Positions 49,592 through 62,021 of a DNA stretch of 64,000 bases are shown here, in pieces. The stretch is taken from contig WHUZ01000006.1 of assembly GCA_015179045.1 (NCBI GenBank), positions 1 through 64,000 on the forward strand, written 5' to 3'. Under the pieces are notes generated by a model. It was given only the letters and a program-made list of their open reading frames with translations, was not told where the DNA came from and did not search any database. This DNA is from Kalaharituber pfeilii (lineage: Eukaryota; Ascomycota; Pezizomycetes; Pezizales; Pezizaceae). Made by a program: the position numbers and the translations under genes. Each line of letters opens with the position of its first letter. Position 1 is the first letter of the stretch.

Positions 49592-52402
49592 CTAGTCTCT
49601 TTTGCGCCAGACTTTTCCATTGTTGACTTTGGGAGCAAATAAACCTGAGGAATGTTAGTAATGCTGAATTGAATCAATAGTCAGATGCTCTTTACCGATA
49701 TGCTGGGCAGCGGTGATGCTTCTTAACTTCCGATTAGGGTTATTGGATTCGGGAAATGGCATTTCACTTCCTGCCATTGGCCCAGTTGAGAAGAAGAGCT
49801 AGATTCAGTTATTAGCACATTATATCGTTTACAGCCTTGTACGAACTTCATACTTTTGGCCGGTAAGCCTCTGGCTGGTCCATCACGCTACTATTTCGGA
49901 ACTTCTCGACAAGCTGGTCAATCCCTTGTATATCTGAGGTTTTGTAAGTACATTAATACTTTGAACTTCGCTCCCAACACGTACTGGCATATGTCACATC
50001 CAACACTTTGTCTGAGTTATATTTATTCCTATATAACCATTAGCACTTGGTAAATAACGTTATCAAAATTGTAATATGCTGACTTACCAGCGTCTCCCTG
50101 ACTTTGCTAGAACGAACTTCGACTTCGTCAGCATAGATATACCACTTCGAGAGATAACGCTTACAGGGATGATATCCAAAGGCTATAGAACTCCTTGTCA
50201 GCAACTGTACCTTCAAACATGAGCGTAATCACTTACATCAATAAAATTAATAAATGCATATCCAACGCTAAAAGCAGGTCAGGATTTATTTATACAACGA
50301 GAAAGGAATTAACTTACTTGCACATATTTTTGAAGTCTACGAGAGCAGTGTTAGCTGACATCAAAAACCAGAACAACGATGCTATACATACCAATACGTA
50401 AATAAAGGAAGTTATATTTTCCTCGACTAGTACTATCGACGTAGTCTTTTAGGGTTTGCTGAGATTAAGAATTAGCCTAGGGAGGTACTTAAAATTAATG
50501 CTCTATCTATGCCTACCTGATCAACCTTATTTGGTATATTTCGAAGCATGATCTATACTTTGTGTTAGTATTAATTCTTTGGAAAACGGGCGTCAAAATA
50601 TAGCTTACTGTAGTCCTGGTATCCAATCCTTGCGAGATTCTCTCTAGATCAACGGTATTCTTATTTAATACAGGGTGGTAAGAATCAGGCCTTCGTGGGC
50701 CAATGCAGTCCATTGTCCAATTAGCAGGCCTGTGATATGTACCTCGAAGGATGCGAGGATCACGAGTTCTCATGCTCATCATCTCGTTATATTCATCCAT
50801 GTCACTTTCCCATCTCCCAAGTTGAGGATCAGATGCACCTCTAGGGATTCGAGATTGAGGTGTTGGAAAAGTCCCTTGTGATCGAGTAAACTCAGGATGA
50901 GGATCAGGAAGATAATGCTTGTATCCCGGCTCAAAGTGATTACTATGAAGCGGAGAGTAATTTGGTGAATATCCAGTAGAGCAGCGTTGTAAGGATCCAG
51001 TAGAACCTCGTCTTACAAGCATATCTGTAGGACAATTAAGAGATTTTGGTGAAGAATTTGTTCGATCAGGCAGATATTTATGCTCATGCAAGTTTTCATC
51101 TGACTGAGCTTTTGGAGAGGCAGAGTGCAAGCTGACTCTGATGAAGAAGTTCTGCAGCCATTAGCTGGGAAGTATTATGCACTTGCAAGGAATTACTTAC
51201 TTCCACATATTGGCCATCCAATTGAGCTACCACTTGATCCGCCGTTCGAGTGTCAAAAAAGCACACAAGGAACATTGGCTGGTGAGTGTCATCCAGCATG
51301 GAAAACGAAGAAATTTGGCCATACTCTGCCATCAAAGGATATAAACGAGTCCCAATGTTGGCGGCATTCACCGTTGGCCCACTAGCCGAAACTTGACACA
51401 GGACCTGGCCTTCAAGTTCCATGGGTTGCTGATCCAATAACCGTGGTCTTGTCAACATACAATATACCAAGTGAGCGGGAGTAGCACTTACCCCAGCTAT
51501 GGAAGCATTTGTACAATACTGAACACCACAAGACTGCTCCAAACGCAATCTTTTGTGGGCAGTGACGGCGTGTCGAATGTCAAAAAAAGAAGCAATACAA
51601 ACTTCCTCATGTGTGCTCTTTCTAGAATCGAAAGCTCGCAAGTCGCCAATGTCCTGCCTTAAGTTAGTGAGATGAGAACATTTTAAATACCCAGACAAGC
51701 AAGTCAAAGGATTTATACGTTCAAAAACTGCTTCAATGCAATAAGCTCAATGCTTGGTGGGAAGTTAATGATCAAGTGGCGAGTAGGAGTTGCAGATAAG
51801 CAGGTTTTCTGGGGAGAAAAGCTGGAAGAGCACTCTTGTCTAGCTATCGGTTGCTGGAGCAAACTTCGATTATTGAAGATATCATACGTGGATCGTTGAT
51901 GCAAACAGTCCGCTACTCTTTCTACTTCCGTCAGGAAACGGCGAGGAGCCTGACTAAAAGAAGGCAATGGTGGAAGTCGTGGGATTGGAGGAAGTGGAGG
52001 AAGAACTGGGAGATGTGGCAGGGGTGCAAATAAAGCGAGGGATTGTGCCGGACCATTATTAGCTGATCTTTCAACACCGCTCAGAGTAGTTCTCTGAAGA
52101 GCTTGTGTAATATTCTGGGTATAAAAATCTGCATCATTCACAGTCTGAGAAGCTTCGGCTGCCTTGGAGAAAGGATTTTCACGGCCCCAGTCAGGCAGCT
52201 GAGAGTTCTGAAGGCTGCGGGAAGGCAGTGAAGTGCCCCAAACCTCACTGCTATTCTCACTGGGGGACAGACGAAAACGAGAAGGAGAGGTAGTTGGGAG
52301 AGGAAAAAAGATCTTGCTGCCCTCAAATGTCTCTTGAGGCGGTGTCTGATTTGTGGTTTGAGTACCAGGTGAAGAAGTGAACAAGGATCCATTGGAAGCC
52401 AT
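49592..52402 (-). CDS. mei2: Mei2-like RNA-binding protein
   Basis: A many-exon gene. Exons 1-8: 52402-51719, 51653-51492, 51428-51201, 51151-50609, 50552-50517, 50458-50392, 50336-50318, 50267-50237, then several more to the stop at 49592. The N-terminal half is Ser/Pro-rich, followed by RRM-like segments (LIINFPPSIELIALKQFL; STHEEVCIASFFDIRHAV; PMFLVCFFDTRTADQVVAQL). The C-terminal Mei2-type RRM is diagnostic: IMLRNIPNKVDQ, QTLKDYVDSTSRGKYNFLYL, DFKNMCNVGYAFINFID, RRW-NKYNSDKVLDVTYA-NIQG and LVEKFRNSSVMDQPEAYRPK, ending KVWRKRD. In fission yeast Mei2 drives the switch to meiosis by binding meiRNA. The RRM is cut into exons of 12, 22, 6 and 10 codons. The junction between PLDIIP and KSGRRW (donor 50163) is one base out of phase with the best splice sites. 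Confidence 0.85.
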
Positions 52403-53935
52403 TGGCCCTGGATACAAGATATAAGTATTTACGGGGGAGAAGTTCAGAAGTGGTATGCTAGCTGGAGCAGGCAAACGAAAAAAAGAAGAGAGATGCCAGG
52501 AAAGAAAAGAAGTCAAGGACTGTAGGTTGATTTCCGAAGCTTTGAAAGAGCAGTTCGAAGGTTTGTGAGAAGGGAAGAAAGAATGTGGAAGTGAGATGAC
52601 GGGGGCAGGTTTGAAGGATGGATCGACATCTCGAGCACGAAAAAGTTAGCTGTGGTACGGCAATTCATTGTGAGTTACCTTTTTAAGTTGGCTCCCGACC
52701 TGGCGATTTTCAATCTGGTAGTCTTTGAAAATGCGACAAATAAGCTTTTTTGAGCCTCAAGCGTCACAGTGCTGTGCCTGAGGCTGGGCGCAAGGCGCCA
52801 AGCCCTATGCATCTACAGACACCATATCATAGCTCTCCTCGCGCATGCTGGGCGTGGAGAAGCATGGGCATGCTGTGCAGAGGGACAGCTTATTTCGGAG
52901 ACGATGCCCAATTGCAGCAAGGGGCTGAGTAGCGTGCTGAATCGTGGGTTTCGCTTGTGATGGCACCGTTGAAATGCGCGCACTATCGCAAGCATGTTCG
53001 TGCGATTGCATAGGCAAGGGGTGCTAATTGGTCATGACGATACGAAACCCAGGCATGAAGAATAAAGCTTCAGACGTGCAATTGGGGCTACAGAACATCA
53101 AGAGAACCAATCCTCAAAGGGCGTAATGGCAAAGGGGATATTCACTATACGCAGCATGCGAGGCCATGGCACAGCAGCGCGTACAACAAAGGCGCAAACG
53201 TCACAAACCACTTCGTTGTCAGGGCATTTGGAGGGTAAGTAAGAATAAAATTTGAGACTAAAAGCAGCAAGCGATTAAGAGGTAGTCATGACCACTTAAG
53301 GTATGCACCACTCGTCTCAATTGACTGGACTGTCTATCCTCATCATTGCTTCAGGAACCCCATTATTTGTTCCAACACAACTATTCTGCATCTGCGTTGA
53401 CAATAATGCCAACTGATCCCAACTGACTAACCTGCGATAACTTTAGAGTGACTCCAAAGCAAATATCCTATCCCAAACTTCAAATGTATATATGCCATTT
53501 CCCTTGCAAGTAAACCGCCCAACTGAAATCAAGATTTCCCAACAATATGCCGACGGGTGGTATGAAGGCCCAATCATCCTAAAAGCAGTAATACATGTAC
53601 GAGAACGACAACTATTCAAAATGAGAGACATGAAACAGAAAGTATCAATGCGAGATGATGGTGGGCAGTATCAAGAATAGCGAATTAGGGGAAAAAAAAA
53701 GAAAAAAAAAAAAAAAAAAAAAAAAAAGAAAAAAGAAAAAAGAAGAAAAAGAAAAAAGGTTTCAAAATAGGCCAAATGACCACGAGCAGAAAGAAGTAGT
53801 GTAAATGTAAAAAAAAAAAGCAAAGATAGCAAACTCCAGATGCTCACATCATAACGTCGTCAAAGGGTAATTATGTTAGATGCCTCTGAAATGCAATAAT
53901 AGAAGCCATGAATAAAATGGAACTACTGGTGTCTA
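52403..53935. other. Intergenic region upstream of MEI2-like
   Basis: 1.5 kb between the MEI2-like start and the HapE stop. It contains an A-rich tract at about 53691-53759, with an uninterrupted A run of about 28. Frames at 52750-53017 overlap on both strands and have no family resemblance. It serves as the MEI2-like promoter and HapE 3' UTR. Confidence 0.5.
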
Positions 53936-55080
53936 TCAGCTCACTTCATAATCCCGCTCACCCTCAGCATCAGCATCGCCCTCTCCTGGGTCGTTGCGAG
54001 CGAAAGGATGAGCGGGATCATTAGGACTGCCTGGATCACCTTGTCCCTGTAAATGGCGTTGCTGATTGACATGATACATATGCTGTAAAAATATTAGATG
54101 TTGGGTATATTGAGATTTTGCATCTTTTGCTCAATACTTACTGCTTGAGACATTTGCGGGTAATACATATCTCCAATCTCGCCGTATAGCTGTTGATGTT
54201 GAGGATATGGTCCGGGTGGACCACCAGGTACAGCCCCACCATACATTTGCTGCTGTTGATATGCCTCTGATTCTTGTTGTGTTATCCCGCGGCTAATGCT
54301 AGTGTAATCTGCCCCAGGGGGCATCTGGGCTTGATGCTGGGGTACAGCCTGCTGGGGCGGTGGTGGGGCTTGCTGCTGTGGCTGCTGCTGCTGTGCTTGC
54401 TGAGGATGTTGTGAAGGCCCAGCATGGGAGCTCTGATGCGTCGACCTTTTGGCATGTGTTGCCTCCTCTCGAGGAACAATATCAATCAAAAAGTCAAACA
54501 TATCCGATTTAGCAAGTGCGCTTGCAATATCAGAGCGCTGTAGCGTTCGCCGTTTATTTTCTTCCGCATGGATCCAGGCCCGTATTGTTAACTCGGTAAT
54601 GAATATGTCACAGCCCTTAGCAAATAGGATTGGGGCCTCAGCCGATATCATTTTGACCTCTGGATCTGCTTTCATGACCTTTTTTATTCTAGCCAATGGC
54701 AGTTGGTGCACCTTGTAGTCATGGTCCTCATTCTCCAGCTGGGTAATGATCTGTTGCCAATATGTCGTGAGGATATCGCGGTAGTGTCCATGTAGACCTT
54801 GTGAGACCTGCAGGTGCACGATAGTTTAGCAACGGTCGCACCAATAACACAAAGTAGAAACATATGAGGCCGATTTATGAGAGAGGGCAAAAGACAAGAA
54901 GGGAGGATCGCGCACATTTGCGAAAGCTCCTCCATACAACTGTGGGGAGGGTAGCGAGGAAGAAAGAGCGGCACTTGCACCGTAGTGACCGCCTACTGTA
55001 ATGTCATAGGCAGGCGGTTGCTGCTGCTGGTGGGATTGATCATGTCTTGACGGGCCTCCAGCAGGGAATTGGGAGTCCAT
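53936..55080 (-). CDS. hapE: CCAAT-binding complex subunit HapE/Hap5 (NF-YC)
   Basis: Three exons (55080-54916, 54807-54142, 54082-53936) give 325 aa in phase. Residues 1-55 are Gln/Ser-rich. The NF-YC histone fold occupies about 56-170: [80 protein letters not shown] and [21 protein letters not shown] long Gln/Pro-rich tail follows ([18 protein letters not shown]), with an acidic end. It dimerises with NF-YB/HapC and joins HapB to bind CCAAT boxes. In Aspergillus HapE also recruits HapX for iron regulation. The glutamine-rich tail is typical of activation domains. No damage seen. Confidence 0.96.
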
Positions 55081-56076
55081 ATCGTTGGTGTGGTAAGTCC
55101 ACAGTTACTTGGGATTCGACGGGACGACGGTCGAGGGGGGGGAGGGTTGGCGGCAGGTGGGCGGCGGGTGGGCGGCGGGGGGGGAGGGGTGGAAAAGGTT
55201 AAGGGTCGCAGACTTGTGGATGGCTGAAGGACGAGGAAGTCGCGAGGTTCGATTTTATGGACCCGTGGTGTGGTATATGTATGTAGGATGTACTAGAGGT
55301 GTTCGGGGAGAGGGGGGGGGGGACAAAACCAAGGAATAGCTGGTTGGTGGGCAGCACCTAGGCAAGATGTCAGGCCAGTCAGTGCATCTGCTCTATAGCA
55401 ACACGAAACCAAGACAACAACACCGACGGGAAATGACCGACGGAAACGGTTTGGATGACTGGCATACCGTTCACGCACGCCGTTGTAGATAATCCGTTGC
55501 AATTGAGAACACAGTCTGCTGGTTGGCCACGGCGAGAGTTGCAGCCTCCTGAAGAGAACGAGGGGCGGGGGAGCGAGCACCGAGAGAGGCTGGCGAGGAG
55601 AGAATTGGGGTGGGTGGGTGGGGGGTGGGAGGGTATGAAGGGGGGGGGGGGGGGGGGGGGTTGGTAAGGATGGAAAAGCAGTGGAGATCCTGCGATTCGG
55701 CCTTCAGGGTATCCTGCGTAGGAGGATTTCTTCCAATCGTTTCAATTGAATGTAAACAACAGCGGAGGGCCGGGGTTGGCTGAGAGCGATGATGGGATTC
55801 TATTCGTGTTACGCAGTTCCCAGGGTCTGGGTCTGGATGTGTCAACAGCAGAGGACTGGAGCAGGACGCTACAGGCCTGGTACTAGTGGCGGATAGGGAT
55901 CTGGACAGGACAGGCAGGGGGTTTCGCTGGAGAGGCCCGGGAGGGGAGGGAGGGGGGGGGGTCGGGGACGAGGAGGTGGGACGGTGACAATCGAGGCGTG
56001 GTGAACTGGGGGGTGCACACGATGATGCTGGTGGTGATGATTGCTGCGGTGCCGTGCACACCACGACTCACGACGC

Positions 56077-56109
<33 letters not shown>

Positions 56110-58792
56110 GCAGCAACATTTTTGCCCCTAGCACAGCGAGCGCGTCGGCTGCGAGCGGTGCCTGCTACCCAGGAAGCCTGGTCCATAGGCCCTTCCACCG
56201 CAGCAGAGCACACAAAGCAGCACAGCGTGCCACAGCTCAAGGCGGCCGGAGGCAGCTGCTTGGCCGGGCCCGACTCCCGCGACGCATCCGTCCTCCTGTT
56301 GCGCGGGCAGGAGGGGCCGCCGTGAGGACACAGTCTGCTGTCTCGGTCGCAAGAGCGCGGCGCGGGCGGAGGAGAGGGGAGAGGGGAGAGGGGGGGGGGT
56401 GCGGTCTGTCGCTTATACAGCGTCCCCGAGGTGGTATTGAAGAGCGAGTGCTAAGCGCAGCGGTAAGGTGCAGGAAATTCAATACGCAGTGGCCACAGCC
56501 CGCTGAAACAGCTGCAGCTGGAGAGCCCAGCTCACAGTCGAGCACGCTGTCGCACATGAGCCGAGTCCGCTTGCCCGCCGCCATTGCGTGCACTGCGCGA
56601 GACGTACCCAGCGATGGGAACTGCCAGACCAGCCAGTGGTGTAACGGTGGACATCATCAATGATCTAGTAAACAGGTACCAGGGATCTACACACCAGACA
56701 CCTGAAAGGCATGTGTCGATGTGGGCGAGCGGCAGGGGGGGGCCCTCTGTGCGCACAGCTGCGTTTTGTTTGACGCAGCAGGTGCCTGACTTACAAGTAA
56801 GTTTGCATGTTTCACAGAGGCCCAACGCAGACGCCAATTCGCCTGGGCTGCCCCGACAGCGGAGCGGCGCCGGAGCGGTGCAGAAGGCACGTCCGCCTGG
56901 AGCGCTCGGAGGGAGAGGGGCGGTTGCAGTTGCAGGCGGGATGGGCAGCCATTGCTCCGGCTGGGAACCTCAACTCTACTCACATGGCCAGGACTGTAGG
57001 ACTGTACAGCAATGCTGCCCCCCCAGCACGCTACTTGCAATGGCATGTCGCCGGGCGGCCAGCAGGCAGAGCAGGCATTGGCCTGCCGGTAGCACAGGCC
57101 GGACAGCACAGCACAACGCACAGCACACCAGGGCTCGCCGTGATGCTGCTGTTGCTGCTGCTGCGACACGCATCTCGACGATGGAGCTCGCTTCAGCATT
57201 CGTTCTACTGGCCCGCAGGCTGCAATTGCAGCTCTGAAACGCAACGCTTCATGGCGGACGTGAGGATCTCTCTCTCGCGCACGGCGGTTAGTAAGCAGCA
57301 CCACAGTCCATACGCATTGCATGGTGAGACCAAGTGGGCTCGGCTCATGAAGCAGGAGCGGAGCGGAGCCGGCCAGCGGGCAGTGGCACGGCCGTGGCGA
57401 CGCTAGCAACGGCGCCTAGCCTGGACGGTGTCTGCCACACTCCTCTGCCCGTCGCTGCCACCATGTCTGACTTTCCCAAAGTTAGTCTGGTTGGCACGTC
57501 TGCTCCCTCTGTCCGTATACGGAAGTTGTATCATACTAGCGTGGGCCACCTCCATTGTCCTCTTCCTCCCCCGCGCCCCTCTCTCCCCTTCCTTGCCCCC
57601 TCTCGCCAGGCCCCGTTGTATCAATCCATTGTGTCCTGCTTCTCCCTGGCCCTGTGCACTCCCACCCCCCCCCCCCCCCCCCCCAACCCAACCCAACCCA
57701 ACCCAATAAATTGTGACCTGGCCTGATCTGACCTGTCTGGCCCGGTTTGCTACGTATACCAGAGCATATCAAACCTGAGGATGGCAGAGTCGAGTTTAGA
57801 GCATGGTAGTTGCACAGTGGTCGTCACTAGAAAGCAACACGAACCAGAAACAGGGTTAATATAAAAACGTTTATAATTCATCGTACACACACACGCACAC
57901 ACACAATATATGTAGGTACATCATAGATGTAGTTCTTTTTTGTTTCTGCACCCTACAACATCGATCAGACCTGCAGCTAGACAGTTTTTGTTTATTCCCC
58001 GGTTTCCGTGAGCTTCAGACATGCCAGCCAGCCAGCCAGCTAGCAAACCTGCCAAGTCAACCTCGACGCCTTCTCTGTGTTGGGATGGGTCTCCCCCTTG
58101 TCCTCCCTGGTGGTGGGCTGTCTTTCTCTTTTCGACCGCTTTCTCACAGCGTCTCTAGTCCCCTTGAGGGCCAGCGTCGAGCTAGTTTTCCGCAGTGGGG
58201 TTAATTTATGGCGCCGCTGCTGTACGAGCACTCTACAGTCATTTCAATTTTATGATAGATCTGGGGACGCAGAAGATAGGCACCATGCTTGTTGTCGTTG
58301 CAGCGACCACGACATCATTCGGCACATTCCCCAGCTGCCAGACAACGTTGTTGGCAGGCGCATTCCATCCATTCATTCCACATGCAGACAGCAATGCAGC
58401 CTCGACAGGGGAACCCGCACTCGCGAGTTGTCCTCTTGGCGCGCGGCACCCTCGCCCGCGCCGTGTTCGGCACCAGCCACGCGCGCGCCACGCACGCCAC
58501 AGCGCGTGCAGCTTGGCCCGCATACGAAAGAAAAAGAAAAACGCGAGGCAGCCCCCCCCCCCGTCGCTTCGAGAAGCTTGCCGCGCCCATCACTTGACTT
58601 GGAAAACGGCCGCGGACCAGGAAATGAAGGATCATCAAGCCGATTGGAGCATAGTTTAGCGGATCCGGCCTCGTCAAAACTTCCAACAGGACCACACAAC
58701 AGAAACAACTTCAAACACGCAGCGCAGCGATACCTGCCCAATTGCAACAGCCTCAAGCAAAATCACCTTCGCCCCAACCAACAAGCAACATT
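55081..58792. promoter_or_regulatory. 3.7-kb divergent intergenic region of HapE and FCF2, GC-rich
   Basis: The HapE side is G-rich on the plus strand (gggcggcgggtgggcggcgg near 55155; a 21-G run at 55640-55660). 56081-56107 is a (CAG)n tract, 56100-57400 is GC-rich with many overlapping chance frames on both strands, and 57664-57682 is a C run followed by aacccaaccc repeats. (ccag)n occurs at 58024-58040 and (ac)n at 57886-57904. No frame of either strand in it resembles a known family. This is long for a fungal promoter. Confidence 0.55.
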
Positions 58793-59942
58793 ATGGCCTT
58801 GGCCGCACTACAGCCGGCCAATCAGCTACGCGCGGGCGCCCCAGGGACCAACACCGCCGCCCTCCCCGCTGGGCGCAGCGGGGATAGTAGTAGCAGTCTG
58901 ACACGGTTAAAGAACGACAGTCAGCAAGATATGACGATGCAAGACCAGGAAGACGAGGACGATGGCGACCTTTCCGACGACGTGGTCGCCCAACTGCTGA
59001 AGGAAGCCGAGGAGCGGCTGCGACTGAAAGCTGCAGGAGGCGCCTCCTTGCAGACTTCGTCCTCAGCATCAGCGTCATCATCTATATCGACACCCGCATC
59101 ACTGCCTATATCGTACGTGATACATACACTCGCTCCCCTTCTCTCAATTTACATTTTCACCCCGCTGCTGTACATCGCTAACCCCCCCCCGCCTCCCAAT
59201 AGCTTCCCTAAGCTCGACCCCGGTCCCCTGCCCAAGCCCTACGTCATCAGCAAAGGCTCCATCTCACTGACCTCCGTCCCTGCGATCTCCGCGGCCGAGG
59301 ACCGTGCCCTCGCACGCACGATCGACGACCCGGTTCTCGTCAAGAAGAAGCCGACGGTGGAGGACAAGGAAGCCACGGCAGGGGCGCAGTGGTTCGACAT
59401 GCCGAGGACGCACATGACGGAGGAGGTCAGGAGGGACATTCAGCTGATCCAGATGAGGAGCGTGCTGGATCCCAAGAGGCATTACAAGCAGAATGTGCTT
59501 AAGGAGGTGCCGAAGTATTCACAGGTATGTTTACAGTAACTCTTTGCATAGATCAAAAAGAGGCAGAGAAGAGAGGCATGCATGAGACGCCGAATCTTTC
59601 CTCCTCCCGCTTCTAATCCACTCCAACCCTCCCATCTCCCCTTCCAAATCTTACCTTCTATCCCCCCTCCCTCCCATCTTCCCTTCAAAATCCAAACTAA
59701 CCACTTACCCTCAACAACGGGGGGAAAAAAAACAGATGGGCACCCTTATCGAAGGCAATACCGAATTCTTTTCTGCGCGCCTCACGCGGCGCGAGCGCAA
59801 GAAGACGATCCTGGAGGAGATCCTCGCGGCAAAGGAAACCACGGACCGGTTCAGGCGCAAGCGGGCGGAGATCGATGCGAGAACGAAGGTGGGTAAGAAG
59901 GAGTATTATAGGAAATTGAAGGAGAAGCGGAAGAGGGCGTGA
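58793..59942 (+). CDS. FCF2: Fcf2-type pre-rRNA processing protein
   Basis: Three exons (58793-59112, 59203-59524, 59736-59942) give 282 aa, all in phase. The N-terminal 110 residues are Ala/Ser/acidic low-complexity (QEDEDDGDLSDDVVAQLLKE). The Fcf2 domain is in the C-terminal half: GAQWFDMPRTHMTEEVRRDI, QLIQMRSVLDPKRHYKQN, VPKYSQ-MGTLIEGNTEFFSA, RLTRRERKKTILEEILA and GKKEYYRKLKEKRKRA-stop. Fcf2 is an essential nucleolar SSU-processome factor needed for cleavages that release 18S rRNA. The start at 58793 follows a leader with no other in-frame ATG near. Exon 2 begins after a C run and an AATAG acceptor. Confidence 0.95.
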
Positions 59943-60083
59943 ATATGAGAGTAATCGTGTATTAGGGGAGGGAGGAAGAAGGACACTGATTTGTTTGGGA
60001 GGAAAAATAAATAAAAGGTTTTTGAAGATAATCATGATGATGATGATGATGATGATATGGATTTCTTAACAATGTTGAACAAG

Positions 60084-60117
<34 letters not shown>

Positions 60118-60923
60118 CCGTCTGTTTTGTTCGTTTTTGAAAATGGGGAGACGTTTGGCATATGCATACGCAACTATCTCTTTCACTATTTACGACCAAA
60201 TTTAATATTCAAAAAAATTGCAAGCGTAGTTATATATATCAAAGCTTTCACACAGAGTGTATACATAATGTACAATATATTTCTTCACACAAACTCCCCC
60301 ACCCCAAAACCAAAAAAAAACACGAATTCTTGTCCCACATCTTCCTCCATTTTGTTTTTCAATCTTTTTTTCTTCAAACACTCCCGTTCCAAAATACATG
60401 TATACAGCACATACATATATACAAACATACATTTATGCTGGTTTTTCCTCCCGAGGTCAAGTAAACCAGGTAAACATTTGGGCCGGGGACAATTGGGGAA
60501 TATTTAAACGCATATACCTAACTTTCACAAACCATACAACACATATATTAAAGTCATACCACAATAATAATTGCAGCGAATAAGAAGGATGTAACAAAAA
60601 GCAAGGGAAAACAAGGTAAAAAACAGAAAACAAAGGTTGACACCGAGAAAAGTACGCCTAAACCCCTATTTTTCTTTTTTCTTGACAAAAAATCAAAAAT
60701 TCCCCAGCAAAATAAGTCTATGTATAAGTATTGCTTTTTTTTCCGCCACTGAATTTTCAGTTTTCTTCCCCCTTCCATCCATTTCTTTTCTTTCCTTTCA
60801 TTTTGTGAGAGAGAGACGTCTGTCATCCAATCATATCAAAGTCCCGTCAAAAGACTCCCTAGACAAACAGTAAAGAGGAAAAGAAACGTAAGAATAAAAA
60901 TCGTCTCGTCGTTTCCGTTGCCA
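59943..60923. other. Convergent intergenic region of FCF2 and ATG101
   Basis: 981 bp shared by two 3' ends. It contains a gat/atg repeat near 60031-60056, a T run at 60088-60117, and A/T-rich low-complexity DNA. No gene seen. Confidence 0.55.
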
Positions 60924-62021
60924 TCAAGATGATGCCCAATTTGGTATTATCCCCATGCGCCCCGACCAGGTGTCACCCTTCGGTTGCACAACGATATGGT
61001 ACGGAAATGGGTTCTTCTCACTCGTGATGATTGGTGGGATGTGGTCTCTGTGACAGGTGGTGTTGGTGATGATCTGCATGACGGCCTTTTGGAGATTGGA
61101 TTCCATGGCTTGGCGGATGCGGACTCGATCTATAACGGGGGGAACGATACGTTAATTTACTCCGTTACTTCTGATAATCCACCCGCCAGCTTGGAAATGT
61201 ATCCAACAGTGCAAAATCAAACAAGTAAAAGTAATGAATAATGAAGACAGAGCCGAAGCCAAAAATAGAAATCCAATACACATACCGGAGTCTGTCCGTG
61301 GAGTTACAAGCGTAACCTTTATGATCCACTGCTCCCAGCAAACCTCTTGTTCTGCCTTTGGAGCGAACCAAATATTGATCCTCTTAGCTGGTGTCCGGCG
61401 CTCGAAAAATTGGACTAGACAAATCGCGCAGAATCGAAGGCACGACATCAGCATACGTGGTTCCAGTATTCCTAATATAGCGCTATATCCACAACGCAGA
61501 CTGGAGGAAAGGGGTAACTACCTGCAAGTTGTCCAGTGCTGGTGCTCGACCCCGTATTCTCAATGGAGCGAATTAATGTGGTGGCCTTTTCCTCAATCTG
61601 GGTAAGGAGTTCGGGATCGTCGACATAAGGCTGAATATGTAGTTGTCAGAAACCAAGTCCTTTTCATTATGACTATTTTAGGCGCGCAAGCCGCAACAAG
61701 AAAGCTGTAACGTACAAGAGTCAAGTCAAGGAGGTCTCTTGTCGTTGGCTTAATTGGAGGGAAGATGCGATGGAAAAATATAGTTGATAAGATACCTGCA
61801 CGCTCCAGCAGAACGAAATATGTCAGTTGAGTAAAAGTACAGGAAAATGGAAGCAGTGAAGGTCGGTTGGAATGGCAACGCTGTTGGTTGTGGTTGGAAA
61901 AACGGTTTGTAATTTGTACCTGCCCAGCAATTCACGGGGTAGGCTGCATACCTCTCACAATATCCTTGCCCAGTGACTGGTCAGCGTAAAGATCAAGTGT
62001 GAATACTTGAGGCTTTTCCAT
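60924..62021 (-). CDS. ATG101: Autophagy-related protein Atg101
   Basis: Five exons (62021-61952, 61795-61716, 61630-61522, 61414-61286, 61129-60924) join in phase to 197 aa. The start MEKPQVFTLDLYADQSLGKD continues with IVRGILSTIFFHRIFPPIKP, TTRDLLDLTLPYVDDPELLT, VQFFERRTPAKRINIWF, EVCWEQWIIKVTLVTPRT, QAMESNLQKAVMQIITNTTC and HRDHIPPIITSEKNPFPYHI, ending SGRMGIIPNWASS. This is the HORMA-fold Atg101, which stabilises Atg13 in the Atg1 initiation complex in most eukaryotes; budding yeast lacks it. No frame damage is seen. It converges on FCF2. Confidence 0.95.

Noticed and set aside
56000..57730. Multiple frames of 100-240 aa between HapE and FCF2
   Set aside because: All lie in GC-rich DNA, overlap in up to six frames and show no conserved motif; treated as promoter DNA.
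58077..58901. 274-aa frame overlapping the FCF2 start in another phase
   Set aside because: It overlaps the real FCF2 first exon out of frame and is low-complexity.
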